Shown: positions 31,033-40,762, counted from the first letter of the stretch. The stretch: DNA of 64,000 bases from BRHc4a sp049323755 (GCA_049323755.1 JBMOPE010000043.1:48461-112460), one strand, 5' to 3'. The notes: generated from the letters alone by a model not told the origin. Translations and numbers: made by a program.

Positions 31033-33345
31033 GTGAGTAAGCTGATTCTTGACGGCCTGAGAAAAAAGAATAAGAAAAACGGGCAAAATACGACTCCGTT
31101 TAAGGATTATCTCAGGCAGTTTACCGGTGATGCCAGAGATTGCCTGGCCGGGGGGAAATCACTGGTGCTAGTGTACATAGACATAAAGGATTTCAGGCTG
31201 GTTGAGCATAAGATAGGAACGAGCTTTGCCGACAGGCTTCTCAGGTTCACGGGAGAAATACTGGAAAAAAAAGCTCATGACCTTATTTCCCAGGGTGAGA
31301 GAATCCTGGCGGCGGACAGGCTTTTGGGAGATGAGTTTATTGTTTTTTTCAGCTCATCCGGCACCCCTGCCCGTGAAGAGCTTCAAAAAATAGCTATATC
31401 CTGGCATATTGCTTTTAAAGACACTCTCAACAGGGCTATGTACGGGGAGGTGGGCACCACGCTGGATATTCACGTGGGCTGCTCGGCTATTCATCCGGAT
31501 GAGTCCGGAAATATTGATGTAAGGCTTTATTCTGCCCTCAGGGAGGCTCAAAGCAATGCCAGGGGCCAGGTGGATCCTAAGAATGTTATAATGCTTGAGG
31601 AGTTCAACAGTCTTCTTCAACAAAAAGGCTTTGAGATTGAGTACCAGCCTATAGTGTCACTTTCAACAGGAGCTGTCCTGGGGTGGGAGGCCCTTACCAG
31701 GGGTCCCAGGGATAGCCATTTCAGGTCTCCCCAGGTTATATTCAATTTTGCGGCCGAGGTAAATCTGCTTTACCCCCTTGAAAGGGTCTGCAGGTATAAT
31801 GCTCTTAAAAAACTTGGCGATATTGGCAGAGATCAGAAAATATTCATTAACATAAACCCCCTCACCATAAGCGATCCCAGTTTTGTAAAGGGTGAGACAA
31901 TAAATCTGGTAAAGGAAAATGGCTTGAACCAGCGTAATATAGTTTTTGAGATTACCGAGCAGGCAGATATCAGAAATCTCCCAAATTTTAAAAGGACTCT
32001 GGAGCATTACCGCGGGCAGGGCTATATGGTGGCCATTGATGACGCGGGGGCAGGTTTTTCCAGCCTGCAGGCCATAGCACAGGTTAGGCCGGATTTTATA
32101 AAAATAGATATGTCCCTTGTGAGAGATGTTGACAGCGACCCTGTTAAAAAAGCGATGATGGAGACCTTTGTAAATTTTGCTGAAAAAATTGGAAGCTTTA
32201 TTATTGCTGAGGGAATTGAAACAGAAAATGAGCTCAGGGCATTGGTAAAGATGGGGGTGCACTACGGTCAGGGCTATTTACTGAGCAGGCCGGCCTACCC
32301 TAAGCCCGTTCCTTCGTCAGAGCTGAGCCTAAGTATAGCAAGGCAGTCTTCCCGCAGAAAACAGCTAGCCTGGAGGCACTCCATGCCTGTGGCTGACATT
32401 GTGGAGGAGTGCCTTGCTGTTTCTCCTGACACTCCTGTTTGGACCGTCAGGGAAAAGCTTGAAAAGAATAATTATAACGCGGTGGCTGTGGTTGAGGCCG
32501 GAAGGCCCAAGGGGTTGGTGATGAAGCAGCACCTGTACGGGCATCTGAGCACCCAGTACGGTGTAGCCCTTTATTCCAAGCGGCCCGTTAAAATTATTAT
32601 GGACAGGCTTCCTATGATAATAGAGAATAGCACTCCGGTAGAAACAGCTTCCCAGGCCGCAATGTCCAGGGAGAAGGAAAAGATCTATGATAATATAATT
32701 GTCACCAGGGATGGTCAATATATGGGAGCAGTGACAGTTCAAAACCTCATGAACTCTCTGACCCGAATACAACTGGAGTTCGCCCGGGGCGCCAACCCCC
32801 TCACAGGGCTGCCAGGCAACAATGCCATAGAGGAAGAGATTAACTCAAGGCTTTCAGGTGAGAATCCCTTTGTACTTGTATACGTTGACCTTGACGATTT
32901 CAAAGCCTTTAATGACAGGTATGGCTTTGACAGCGGTGACAGGCTTCTTTTATTTACATCAAAAGTCTTGTCGGGTGTTTGCAGAAAATATGGAAACCCT
33001 GATGATTTTGTAGGGCACCTGGGGGGAGATGATTTTGTCATTATTTCTACTTATGATAAGGTTGATACTATCTGCCGCAAAATTATAAGATATTTTGACA
33101 GGATTGCTCCGGGATATTACCCTTTCGAAGACAGGGTTAAGGGCGGATTTAAGGGTGCGGGCAGGAGCGGGGAGGAAATATGGTTTCCGTTTATTTCAAT
33201 ATCAATGTCTCTGGTAGAGGTTCATTCCACTTATACCCACACCATTAATACCATTTCACAGGAAGCTACAACATTGAAAAAATATGCAAAATCACTACGG
33301 GGCAGTGTTTATGTAAGAGACAGGAGACAGCCGGGGACAAGGTAA
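31033..33345 (+). CDS. GGDEF-EAL-CBS-GGDEF cyclic-di-GMP signalling protein
   Basis: Multidomain protein of about 770 residues without clear membrane segments. Residues 40-190 are a degenerate GGDEF domain (LLGDEF). Residues 196-440 are an EAL phosphodiesterase with WEALTR, FININPL, FEITEQAD, DDAGAGFSSLQ, FIKIDMSLV, IIAEGIETENE and GQGYLLSRP, so the catalytic residues look intact. Residues 449-580 are a pair of CBS domains, and 588-760 a second GGDEF with GHLGGDDFV, likely active or nucleotide-sensing. The GTG at 31033 follows GCGGGGA; a TTG at 30994 is possible. It lies beside a second c-di-GMP protein at 34023. Confidence 0.9.
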   Translation: MSKLILDGLRKKNKKNGQNTTPFKDYLRQFTGDARDCLAGGKSLVLVYIDIKDFRLVEHKIGTSFADRLLRFTGEILEKKAHDLISQGERILAADRLLGDEFIVFFSSSGTPAREELQKIAISWHIAFKDTLNRAMYGEVGTTLDIHVGCSAIHPDESGNIDVRLYSALREAQSNARGQVDPKNVIMLEEFNSLLQQKGFEIEYQPIVSLSTGAVLGWEALTRGPRDSHFRSPQVIFNFAAEVNLLYPLERVCRYNALKKLGDIGRDQKIFININPLTISDPSFVKGETINLVKENGLNQRNIVFEITEQADIRNLPNFKRTLEHYRGQGYMVAIDDAGAGFSSLQAIAQVRPDFIKIDMSLVRDVDSDPVKKAMMETFVNFAEKIGSFIIAEGIETENELRALVKMGVHYGQGYLLSRPAYPKPVPSSELSLSIARQSSRRKQLAWRHSMPVADIVEECLAVSPDTPVWTVREKLEKNNYNAVAVVEAGRPKGLVMKQHLYGHLSTQYGVALYSKRPVKIIMDRLPMIIENSTPVETASQAAMSREKEKIYDNIIVTRDGQYMGAVTVQNLMNSLTRIQLEFARGANPLTGLPGNNAIEEEINSRLSGENPFVLVYVDLDDFKAFNDRYGFDSGDRLLLFTSKVLSGVCRKYGNPDDFVGHLGGDDFVIISTYDKVDTICRKIIRYFDRIAPGYYPFEDRVKGGFKGAGRSGEEIWFPFISISMSLVEVHSTYTHTINTISQEATTLKKYAKSLRGSVYVRDRRQPGTR

Positions 33346-33352
33346 ACAGGCC

Positions 33353-33772
33353 CTATGTGACGGTGTGTTGCGGGTCGTTAGCCCCTCTTTGGAAGGTAAC
33401 TTTTACGGCGGGCTCTTGAGAATGAGATTCCCCGGGGTTACTTAGGTGTTCAGAGGGGACGGACGGGGGCCCGGGCAGATCCGTGCCACCCCCGGCAGGC
33501 GGCAGTTCCCCCGCCAGAGGATGCCTGGGTGCGTGAACTACCGTTATGCTGCTGTATATTAATTCAGTTGTTTCGCCGGAAAAACGAATTTCCGCTCTGG
33601 GGATTATTATAGATACCTCATGGGGGACATCTATATTAAGCTTTCTGGATAGATTTATTCTTAACAGAGGAAGTTCAAGAGTTATATTATCTTCCTGGAC
33701 AGGCGGACAGGGCTTAGACTCTGTTATTCGTCTTTTTTTTATTCTGCTCCACCACTTATGAACGACAGCCAT
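33353..33772 (-). CDS. hypothetical protein
   Basis: Possible protein of 139 residues converging on the GGDEF-EAL gene. The first half (MAVVHKWWSRIKKRR, then ITLELPLLRINLSRKLNIDV and EVSIIIPRAEIRFSGETTEL) alternates polar and hydrophobic residues like a beta-rich domain. The second half is Pro/Gly-rich and looks disordered. GGAAGGG lies about 11 bases before the ATG. No family recognised. Confidence 0.5.
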   Translation of the reverse strand: MAVVHKWWSRIKKRRITESKPCPPVQEDNITLELPLLRINLSRKLNIDVPHEVSIIIPRAEIRFSGETTELIYSSITVVHAPRHPLAGELPPAGGGTDLPGPPSVPSEHLSNPGESHSQEPAVKVTFQRGANDPQHTVT

Positions 33773-34022
33773 TTTGCAGCAATCCCTTCCAAGTATTACT
33801 ACATAATATTGGAATAAAATGCTTTTAGTTCCGCAAATAAGCCTGTTAGCAACATTTCTTGATGAATTAAAGATGGTTATTGAATATGAAGGGGGGCTCT
33901 GTTATTATTTCTACTATAAGGAATATGGTTAATTATGTGCCACATTTAGCTTATTGTATGGAGAAAATTAACAGTTCAGCTGTGCAGGATGTAATTATTC
34001 GGTTGCGAAGGGTAGTGCTGGC

Positions 34023-36590
34023 TTGGACGACCGGGACACGACAAAAGAGGAATTAATTAATGAACTTTCTGAATTACAGCGCCAGGTAGTTTTGTTAAGA
34101 ACGCTGGTAGGGGCTGACAAAGTGCAAATGTGCTGTCAGACCTTAGATAAAAAAGGGCGAATAATAGATATAAACACGGCCTGGACCGAGTTGGCCGGGT
34201 ATTCAAAGAACGAGGTTTCAGGGTGTTTGTTCGTTGACTTGATAATACCCGAATATAGAAAGCAGTTTAACAGCCGGTTCCTTGAGCCGGTGGTAAACGG
34301 AGAGAGCTCAGGAATTGAGCTGGAAATATACCATAAAAACGGATCCAGGCTAGGTATCCTGCTAAGTGGAGCACGAATCAGGGATGATAAGGGAAATCTG
34401 GCAGGAATACACTGCATACTGTACGATGTAACGGTGCGCCGGAGGGTGGAGGAAGCACTCCGGTCGGAGCGGCAGAGGCTATACACTGTCCTGAATGAAC
34501 TCCCTGCCATAATATACCTTCAGGCGCCAGACTATACCATACCCTTTGCCAACAGGCTTTTTAGGGATAATTACGGAGACCCCGAGGGCAGGCACTGCTA
34601 TAAACTTATACATGGACGGTCTTCGCCCTGCGAGAAATGCAGGACTTTTAAGGTTTTTGAAACCGGGAGCCCACAGGTATGGGAGACCCAAAGGCCTTCC
34701 GGACGGGTTTTGCAGATTTACGACTACCCTTTTAGCGATATTGACGGATCCCCTCTTGTTTTAGACCTTGGCATTGATATTACCGACCTTAAAAAGGCCG
34801 AAGAATCACTGAGGGTGGCCGAAGAAAAGTATCGTACAGTGGTTGACAACGCCAATGAGGCTATATTTGTGGCCCAGGACGGCACCTTCAAATTCGGCAA
34901 CGCCAGGGCATTTAATTTTGCCGGGTATACGAAGGAAGAGCTGATCTCTAAGCCCTTCCTGGCCCTTATTCACCCGGATGAGAGGCAGACACTTGCTGAA
35001 AGGCATCTTAGAAGGCTTCAGGGGGAAGATTTTTCAACTGTTCACCAGTACAGAATAATAGACAGCAAGGGTAATATCAGATGGATAGATATGTGCTCAG
35101 TGCTGATTTCCTGGGAAGGAAAACCCGCCACACTTAATTTTGTAAGTGATATTACCGAGCGGAAGCTTGCCGAAGAGGCGCTCAGGGAGAGTGAGGAAAA
35201 GTACCGCACTATATTGGACAGCATTGAGGACGGATATTTCGAGGTGGACATTGAGGGCAACCTTACATTTTTCAATAACTCACTGTGCAAAATATCCGGT
35301 TACTCCGAAGAGGAACTAATAGGGGTAAGCTACCGCAGTTTTATTCCTGATTACAGCCTCAGCAGGGTTTTTAAAACATTTAACATGGTATTCAGAACGG
35401 GAAAGCCTGAGAAGCTTATAGACTGGGAATACATTAAAAAAGACTGTTCTATTGGCTACTTTGAGGCCTCCATTTCCCTGATGAAAAACAAAGAGGGAAA
35501 ACCCAGCGGATTCAGGAGTGTAGTCCGGGATGTAACCGAAAAAAGGCGTGCCGAGGACCGGCTGAGATTCTTAAGCCTGCACGACCCCCTTACGGGGCTG
35601 TATAACCGGGCTTATTTTGAGCAGGAGATGCGCCGGCTGTCCACCGGGCGGCAGTACCCCGTTGGTGTAATACTATGTGATGTTGATGGGCTTAAGCTGG
35701 TTAACGATACACTGGGACATGAGGCCGGGGATAATCTGCTAAAGGGGGCCGCCGGGGTTATAAAGAGCTCTTTTCGAAACAGTGATGTGGTGTCCCGTAT
35801 TGGGGGCGATGAATTTGCCGTGCTGTTGCCCCACAGTAATAGAGCTGATATAGAAAACGCTGTAAAAAGAATCAGGAATGCCGTATCCGAAAGAAATATA
35901 AAAAACCCTGAGCTGCCTTTAAGCCTCTCGGTGGGGTTCGCCGTCAGCGGCGAAAAGGCGTCTGACCTCGGAATTCTGTTCAAAGAGGCCGACAATAACA
36001 TGTACCGCGAAAAGCTGCACAGCAGCCAGAGTGCCCGCAGCGCCATAGTACAGACGCTTATGAAGGCGCTGGAGGCCAGGGATTTTATCACCGAGGGTCA
36101 TGCCGACCGCCTGCAGGGGCTGGTGGTAGACCTTGCAAGAGAAATTGCCCTTTCCGAATACAGTGTAAACGACCTGAAGCTTTTCGCCCAGTTTCACGAC
36201 ATAGGTAAAGTGGGTATATCCGACCTTATACTGTTTAAGCCCGGCCCTCTTACCCCGGAAGAAAAAAGTGAAATGCAGCGTCACAGCGAGATAGGACATC
36301 GTATAGCCCAGTCTCTTCCTGATATGACGCCTATTGCAGACTGGATATTGAAACACCATGAGTGGTGGAACGGGGGCGGATATCCCCTGGGGCTGAAAAG
36401 TGATCAAATACCGCTGGAATGCCGTATATTAGCTATTGCCGACGCATATGATGCCATGACCAGTGACAGGCCGTACAGAAAGGCCATGTCTCGGGCAGAG
36501 GCCTTGAAGGAGCTAGAAAAACACGCGGGGGTACAATTCGATCCACAGTTGGTGATGTTGTTCGTGCAGATGATAAAAAGATCGGATTAG
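34023..36590 (+). CDS. PAS-PAS-PAS-PAS-GGDEF-HD-GYP signalling protein
   Basis: Cytoplasmic sensor of 855 residues that can both make and break cyclic-di-GMP. Four PAS domains occupy about 35-140, 150-260, 268-385 and 390-515. The second has a Cys-rich segment (HGRSSPCEKC) that might sense redox or metal. A GGDEF domain follows at 520-680 with HDPLTGLYNRAYFEQEM and RIGGDEFAVLLP (intact), then HD-GYP at 685-850 with FHDIGKVGI, LKHHEWWNGGGYP and ADAYDAMTSDRPYR. No membrane segment. The TTG at 34023 has only a distant GAAGGG site. Confidence 0.93.
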   Translation: MDDRDTTKEELINELSELQRQVVLLRTLVGADKVQMCCQTLDKKGRIIDINTAWTELAGYSKNEVSGCLFVDLIIPEYRKQFNSRFLEPVVNGESSGIELEIYHKNGSRLGILLSGARIRDDKGNLAGIHCILYDVTVRRRVEEALRSERQRLYTVLNELPAIIYLQAPDYTIPFANRLFRDNYGDPEGRHCYKLIHGRSSPCEKCRTFKVFETGSPQVWETQRPSGRVLQIYDYPFSDIDGSPLVLDLGIDITDLKKAEESLRVAEEKYRTVVDNANEAIFVAQDGTFKFGNARAFNFAGYTKEELISKPFLALIHPDERQTLAERHLRRLQGEDFSTVHQYRIIDSKGNIRWIDMCSVLISWEGKPATLNFVSDITERKLAEEALRESEEKYRTILDSIEDGYFEVDIEGNLTFFNNSLCKISGYSEEELIGVSYRSFIPDYSLSRVFKTFNMVFRTGKPEKLIDWEYIKKDCSIGYFEASISLMKNKEGKPSGFRSVVRDVTEKRRAEDRLRFLSLHDPLTGLYNRAYFEQEMRRLSTGRQYPVGVILCDVDGLKLVNDTLGHEAGDNLLKGAAGVIKSSFRNSDVVSRIGGDEFAVLLPHSNRADIENAVKRIRNAVSERNIKNPELPLSLSVGFAVSGEKASDLGILFKEADNNMYREKLHSSQSARSAIVQTLMKALEARDFITEGHADRLQGLVVDLAREIALSEYSVNDLKLFAQFHDIGKVGISDLILFKPGPLTPEEKSEMQRHSEIGHRIAQSLPDMTPIADWILKHHEWWNGGGYPLGLKSDQIPLECRILAIADAYDAMTSDRPYRKAMSRAEALKELEKHAGVQFDPQLVMLFVQMIKRSD

Positions 36591-36597
36591 TGTATTA

Positions 36598-37671
36598 TTA
36601 ATGGACGGTAAGGTTATAGCGCCCCCCCGCCTGCGGGGGTTCTTCCATCCAGCCATTATCAATCATTATATTGATTCCTTCCCCGGCATATTTTAAAACC
36701 TCAGCTATCAGGCGGGCATAGCTTGCTGTTAAATCTTTTCTATTGCTTACGCCTATGGCAGCGCTATAGAAACTTGTGCTTACCGGAATTAAAAAAGTGG
36801 TATGATAGAGCATTATCTTATCTGATAGTGGTGGGGTAGTTGAATCGGTAATTTCTATTTCCCAGTCGGTAGTTGCAGGAAGGTTGCTTTTCTCCAGCAG
36901 AGAAGAAAATATTTCAATATGTTTGTGAGCTATTTCTATGCCTTTCATAAAGTAATCCCGAATTATATCCGACTGAGTCACCTGGACAAGGCCGCTTAAT
37001 ATTGTTTTTCCCAGCACATTCCGCTGTATGTTATAAAACATATGAGAAGCTTCCAGCGCGTGTAATGGCCGGTCGCTTCCCCAAAAGCTTCCCAGGAAGC
37101 TCTTTTTTTCCACAAAATCGACCTCTGCTCCTTCTGCCATAAATGGCGGCCTTATATATAGACCCTTGGATTGTAATATTTCCAGGGTTTTATTGTCTAA
37201 TTCCCTGGACGAGTCCAGGCACATGCTGTAAAAGTCCCTTATATCGGAGCGGGTGCACATTGACATAATCTGCGCATATAACATCATGCCATTTTTACCC
37301 ATGTAGCTTAAGTAATGCAGGTATACCGAGTCTGAAAAGAGCCGGGGGGCTTTTTGATGGAAATCCTCGTGGGTAAAACCAACTGGGACAGGTATATTTT
37401 CCGCGGTAAAAATATCTCTGATCTTTACTGTATGCTTTTGCGATACTTTTAGCGCGTATTCAATTGCAGACTGTATATCAGGGTCTTCTACATTCTCGGC
37501 AAAGTGCTGAAGAAAGCAGACCGCCATACTGTCCCATAAGTATTGTGACCAGAGATTACCGACTTCCGCTGAATTTAACATTAAGGAACTTTCATACTTG
37601 CCAGGTTCTGGTGTGGGTTTGTATCCTGTGTTTAGGTCTGGTTTGTTGTTTTGGTATATAGAGTTAGTCAC
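36598..37671 (-). CDS. DUF3231 family protein
   Basis: Protein of 357 residues made of two DUF3231-type four-helix (ferritin-like) repeats, around 25-170 and 200-345. Typical phrases are LNSAEVGNLWSQYLWDSMAV, CFLQHFAENVEDPDIQSAI and TSFYSAAIGVSNRKDLTASY. The family occurs in spore formers and is of unknown function. It is read convergently with the HD-GYP gene, 7 bases away. The ATG at 37671 has GGGGGTAGTTGTAGTGACTA upstream. Confidence 0.85.
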   Translation of the reverse strand: MTNSIYQNNKPDLNTGYKPTPEPGKYESSLMLNSAEVGNLWSQYLWDSMAVCFLQHFAENVEDPDIQSAIEYALKVSQKHTVKIRDIFTAENIPVPVGFTHEDFHQKAPRLFSDSVYLHYLSYMGKNGMMLYAQIMSMCTRSDIRDFYSMCLDSSRELDNKTLEILQSKGLYIRPPFMAEGAEVDFVEKKSFLGSFWGSDRPLHALEASHMFYNIQRNVLGKTILSGLVQVTQSDIIRDYFMKGIEIAHKHIEIFSSLLEKSNLPATTDWEIEITDSTTPPLSDKIMLYHTTFLIPVSTSFYSAAIGVSNRKDLTASYARLIAEVLKYAGEGINIMIDNGWMEEPPQAGGRYNLTVH

Positions 37672-37893
37672 TACAACTACCCCCCACTGTTTTTCTTTAA
37701 GCTTCTAAAACATTACTCAACAAAACGGCCTTGCTCCGGTACAGCAACTCTCCGGAAATTGTTTGCAGCTTTCATTAAAAAAAGCCCGTACAGAAGTTAT
37801 TATGTTTAAATGTACCGGTTTTAAACACCTTGCAAGTTGTACCAATTCTTTTATTTAACAAACCATTGTTTTGTGGGATAATATGGAAATATA

Positions 37894-38136
37894 ATGCAGG
37901 GAAAATATTCCATCATTAAATCTCAGGTAAAGTATCAGCATGTAAAAAGTGCTGATGAGGCCAAAAACAATCTGGGTAAGGTATATCCTTTTATTTTTAA
38001 TGCCCTGGAGGGGCAGCAGGTACCCTATCTAATGTTGACATATGAGAGTATTACACTAAGTCCTCAGGCTTTGAATGGATTGCTACAGTTACTGGATTTA
38101 GATGAAAGAACAGTTATTTCCAGAATAGTGTTGTGA
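37894..38136 (+). CDS. hypothetical protein upstream of gerAB
   Basis: An 80-residue soluble protein, MQGKYSIIKSQVKYQHVKSA then PYLMLTYESITLSPQALNGL and LLQLLDLDERTVISRIVL. No family recognised. The ribosome site is weak (TATGGAAATATA). It is in the same direction as gerAB and 150 bases upstream, so it may belong to the same unit. Confidence 0.55.
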   Translation: MQGKYSIIKSQVKYQHVKSADEAKNNLGKVYPFIFNALEGQQVPYLMLTYESITLSPQALNGLLQLLDLDERTVISRIVL

Positions 38137-38286
38137 TGGTAAAAATGCATGGTTTAATTACACATAGTAAAAATCTGAAGAATATAAACTATTTAACATA
38201 TAGTTGCATAATAATAAATTTTCTGGGGGGAAAAATAAAAAAATAGCAATTATTAAATTCATATCCAACAATATAGGGGTTAATTG

Positions 38287-39360
38287 ATGCAAGAAAAAGG
38301 TATTATTAGCACAAACCAGTTTATTTGGATGCTTTTCATCATTATTACCTCGGTCACTGTTATGCAGGCGCCCTTGCTGCTTATTAATATAGCTGGTAGA
38401 GATGCCTGGTTATCAGTTATTGGTGGATGGGTTTTAGATGTGCTTCTGGCACTGGTTTATGCCTACATGGGGATTAGATTTCCCGGTCAGAATTTTGTTC
38501 AATACAGTATTACCATTTTGGGAAAGTACCTGGGGAGAATAATAGGAATCATGTTCCCCCTGTTCTTTTTGCTTGTTTCCATACTCCTGCAAAGTGCCCT
38601 GGTTCAGTTGATTAATACTGTACTCTTGCAACAAACTCCAATGGTAGTGCTTTTGTCTATCACTTTTATCCTGTCCGCCTATGCGGTGCGCGGTGGAATC
38701 GAGACAGTTGCCAGGGCCTCTCAATTTGTCGGGCCAATATATATATTATTTATAATTTTTATAGGGCTGTCTTCTATTTCAGAAGTAAATATTGATTTTT
38801 TTAAGCCGCAACTTGAACACGGCTTTTATCCGTTTATGATTGGTTCTCCCTTTATGTTGAGTTTTTATGGGATTTGTATTATGATGGCCATGTTTATCCC
38901 AATTTGTAACCGCCCGGAGGACGGGTTCCTGGCTAAATTTACTGCAGTTAGCATGGGTGCATTTTTCGTTGGAATCGTTGTTGTTGTGGCAATCTCGATT
39001 TTTGGCCTGGAGTATGCCCAACGGGCATATGCACCAGTTTACCAGATTACATCATTAATTCCTGTAAGGGCAGAAGCTGTCTGGCTGATTGTTATTATTA
39101 GTGCCGGGATTATGTCAACTGCTATGATGATTTGGGCATTTAGTCTGGGTGTATCCCAGATCTTCGGGCTTAGAACATATAAGCCACTGGTTATTCCAAT
39201 TTCTTTAATCTCTGTGATGATTTGCTGGGTTTCGTTCAGAAATAACATAAAATTGATGAATTTTGTAAACTACACCTTTCCTGTCATAGCAGTATTGGTG
39301 GAAGGCATACTGGAAATCTTTCTTTTTGTTGTTGCCTTGGCATTAAAAAAGCGGGGATAA
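38287..39360 (+). CDS. GerAB-family spore germination permease (orphan)
   Basis: Endospore germinant-receptor B subunit of the APC superfamily. 357 residues with about ten hydrophobic segments; the N-terminal EKGIISTNQFIWMLFIIITS and IPICNRPEDGF, RAYAPVYQITSLI and CWVSFRNNIKLMNFVNYTFP fit the family. The ATG at 38287 follows AGGGGT; a TTG one codon upstream is also possible. The usual A and C subunit genes (gerAA, gerAC) are not adjacent, which makes it an orphan; its partners must be elsewhere or it acts alone. Confidence 0.9.
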   Translation: MQEKGIISTNQFIWMLFIIITSVTVMQAPLLLINIAGRDAWLSVIGGWVLDVLLALVYAYMGIRFPGQNFVQYSITILGKYLGRIIGIMFPLFFLLVSILLQSALVQLINTVLLQQTPMVVLLSITFILSAYAVRGGIETVARASQFVGPIYILFIIFIGLSSISEVNIDFFKPQLEHGFYPFMIGSPFMLSFYGICIMMAMFIPICNRPEDGFLAKFTAVSMGAFFVGIVVVVAISIFGLEYAQRAYAPVYQITSLIPVRAEAVWLIVIISAGIMSTAMMIWAFSLGVSQIFGLRTYKPLVIPISLISVMICWVSFRNNIKLMNFVNYTFPVIAVLVEGILEIFLFVVALALKKRG

Positions 39361-39374
39361 TGTCAAGCATGCCC

Positions 39375-39515
39375 TTAGGAATTTTGCTTGGTCACGGTGT
39401 TTTTAACCTTGTTTCTGTAGGCGCTGAAAAAATATTTTTGGTATATAAAGGAAATCAGGCAAACGGTCAAAATCATTGATGCTCCCAGTGCAACACTGAT
39501 AAGGTTTAAATTCAT
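39375..39515 (-). CDS. candidate single-span membrane miniprotein
   Basis: A 46-residue minus-strand frame, MNLNLISVALGASMILTVCL then ISFIYQKYFFSAYRNKVK and a short polar tail: one hydrophobic helix and a basic cytoplasmic end. GGGGTTGGG lies just before the ATG. It converges on gerAB, ending 15 bases from its stop. Size and composition are protein-like but no family is recognised. Confidence 0.45.
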   Translation of the reverse strand: MNLNLISVALGASMILTVCLISFIYQKYFFSAYRNKVKNTVTKQNS

Positions 39516-39781
39516 TCCCAACCCCAACTTTCTTGTAAATTATTAGACTCCTTCCAGATAAATTTCCCTCAATCTTAAAAAAATATATACAAATATAATT
39601 CCAATAGACTGTGCCGAATCATTGGGGTTCAACTCAAAGCAGTGTAGGGATGCCCTGCTGATTTTTACCTTTTATTGGGGGGTAAACTTTTGAGTGCCTA
39701 TACTATTAAATAACGATAAATGATATTATATGTATACATATGATAAAGTTGCACAGTGTTTTTATTAAAAGGAGTGATCGA

Positions 39782-39865
39782 TTGAAGAACTGGCTTAAAT
39801 TACTTATAATACTATTTATCGTAACAGTTGTGCTTCCCCTCGCTATGGTTCTGCTTGATAATTAA
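39782..39865 (+). CDS. candidate hydrophobic 27-residue peptide
   Basis: MKNWLKLLIILFIVTVVLPL then AMVLLDN. A strong AAAAGGAGTGAT precedes the TTG at 39782 and a terminator follows, making a complete small transcription unit. A membrane peptide is likely; function unknown. Confidence 0.5.
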   Translation: MKNWLKLLIILFIVTVVLPLAMVLLDN

Positions 39866-39927
39866 TTTAAGGTTTTTGAGAATAAGAAAAAGAATGTGGT
39901 TACCAAATGGTAATATTTGAAAAGGAT

Positions 39928-39957
39928 ACGCCGTGGCTTTAACGGCGTTTTTTTTTT
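39928..39957 (+). terminator. terminator after the 27-residue peptide gene
   Basis: ACGCCGT (39928-39934) and ACGGCGT (39942-39948) stem with a T10 run. Confidence 0.85.
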
Positions 39958-39965
39958 GTGTTAAA

Positions 39966-40020
39966 GGTACCCATTATGTCCAGCAGGGTTATTTCATTGC
40001 CCTCCTTGTCAACGCCTGTA
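39966..40020 (-). pseudogene. sigK internal fragment
   Basis: About 55 bases match 42457-42512 of the intact sigK with about five differences (shared CCCATTATGTCCAG, GGGTTATTTCATTGCCCTC, TTGTCAAC). It corresponds to the segment DKEGNEITLLDIMG. It ends where a truncated TetR gene begins. Confidence 0.8.
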
Positions 40021-40492
40021 CATAAAAAATAATCATTTCCCTGTAAAAGAAGCTATTATTGCCGGGTATATACAGGGATCCGTGGTGCAGAGGTCGGAAG
40101 AAAACATTAAATTGCTGCAGGAGTTGCCAGATACAAGTTCACGAATAGCTGCAGTGTTTCTTATAACGATGGAGTGGATAGAATCCGAGTTAGGAAGAGA
40201 CATATACCAGAAATATGGAATTTATCGCATGCAGATGGTAATGAGAGGGGAAGATGACCGGAATTTGCGGAGTGCTTTTATCGGCATACTGGAGCACGTT
40301 ATGTGGATGGGGCAGGAGGCGGGTGAAATAAGGCAGGATATATCTTCGGAGGAACTTGCCTATCAACTGGAGTGGCTGTTTGCCTCAACGGTGGCCGATT
40401 GGCTGATCGCCCCCGAGAAATTTTCGCTACAAGAGAGTGTTAACAGAAAAATTGATATGTTTTGGAACGGATTGGCGGCCAGGGAGGGCTGA
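40019..40492 (+). pseudogene. TetR-family regulator lacking its DNA-binding N-terminus
   Basis: The open frame from about 40019 reads NHFPVKEAIIAGYIQGSVVQ, the usual junction just after the TetR recognition helix (Y-HFPSKEAL type). It then has a typical ligand-binding half: SSRIAAVFLITMEWIESELG, RNLRSAFIGILEHVMWMGQE and GEIRQDISSEELAYQLEWLF. The first 35-40 residues with the HTH are absent because the frame is joined to the sigK fragment. A GTG at 40082 could start a 136-residue remnant, without a good ribosome site. Probably nonfunctional. Confidence 0.7.
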
Positions 40493-40762
40493 AGTAATAA
40501 GCCTATTCCTTTTAATATCAGGGAGTAAGGAGGTTATGTCTAATGAGGGTGATGCTAATACTACAGGTTGTTATATAAAACTACTACACCAGTGCAGTAC
40601 CTTAGGCTTATCCTGAAGTATCCCAGAGGTACAAGACTGTCGAAAATGAGGGATTATGCTAAGATTTCCAAGGAGATTAAGCAAGGATATTTAATGCATG
40701 AACAGATATAAAGATTCAATCGGTAACAGGTGCAAAAGATACTAAGTTATTATGAAAATATA
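40493..40762 (+). other. gene-free stretch with a short orphan reading frame
   Basis: AGTAAGGAGG and an ATG near 40540 lead only to a 26-codon frame. Another frame, 40568-40711 (47 codons from TTG), contains QYLRLILKYPRGTRLSKMRD and AKISKEIKQGYLMHEQI, which looks like genuine protein sequence and may be the remnant of a lost gene. No family recognised. Confidence 0.3.
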
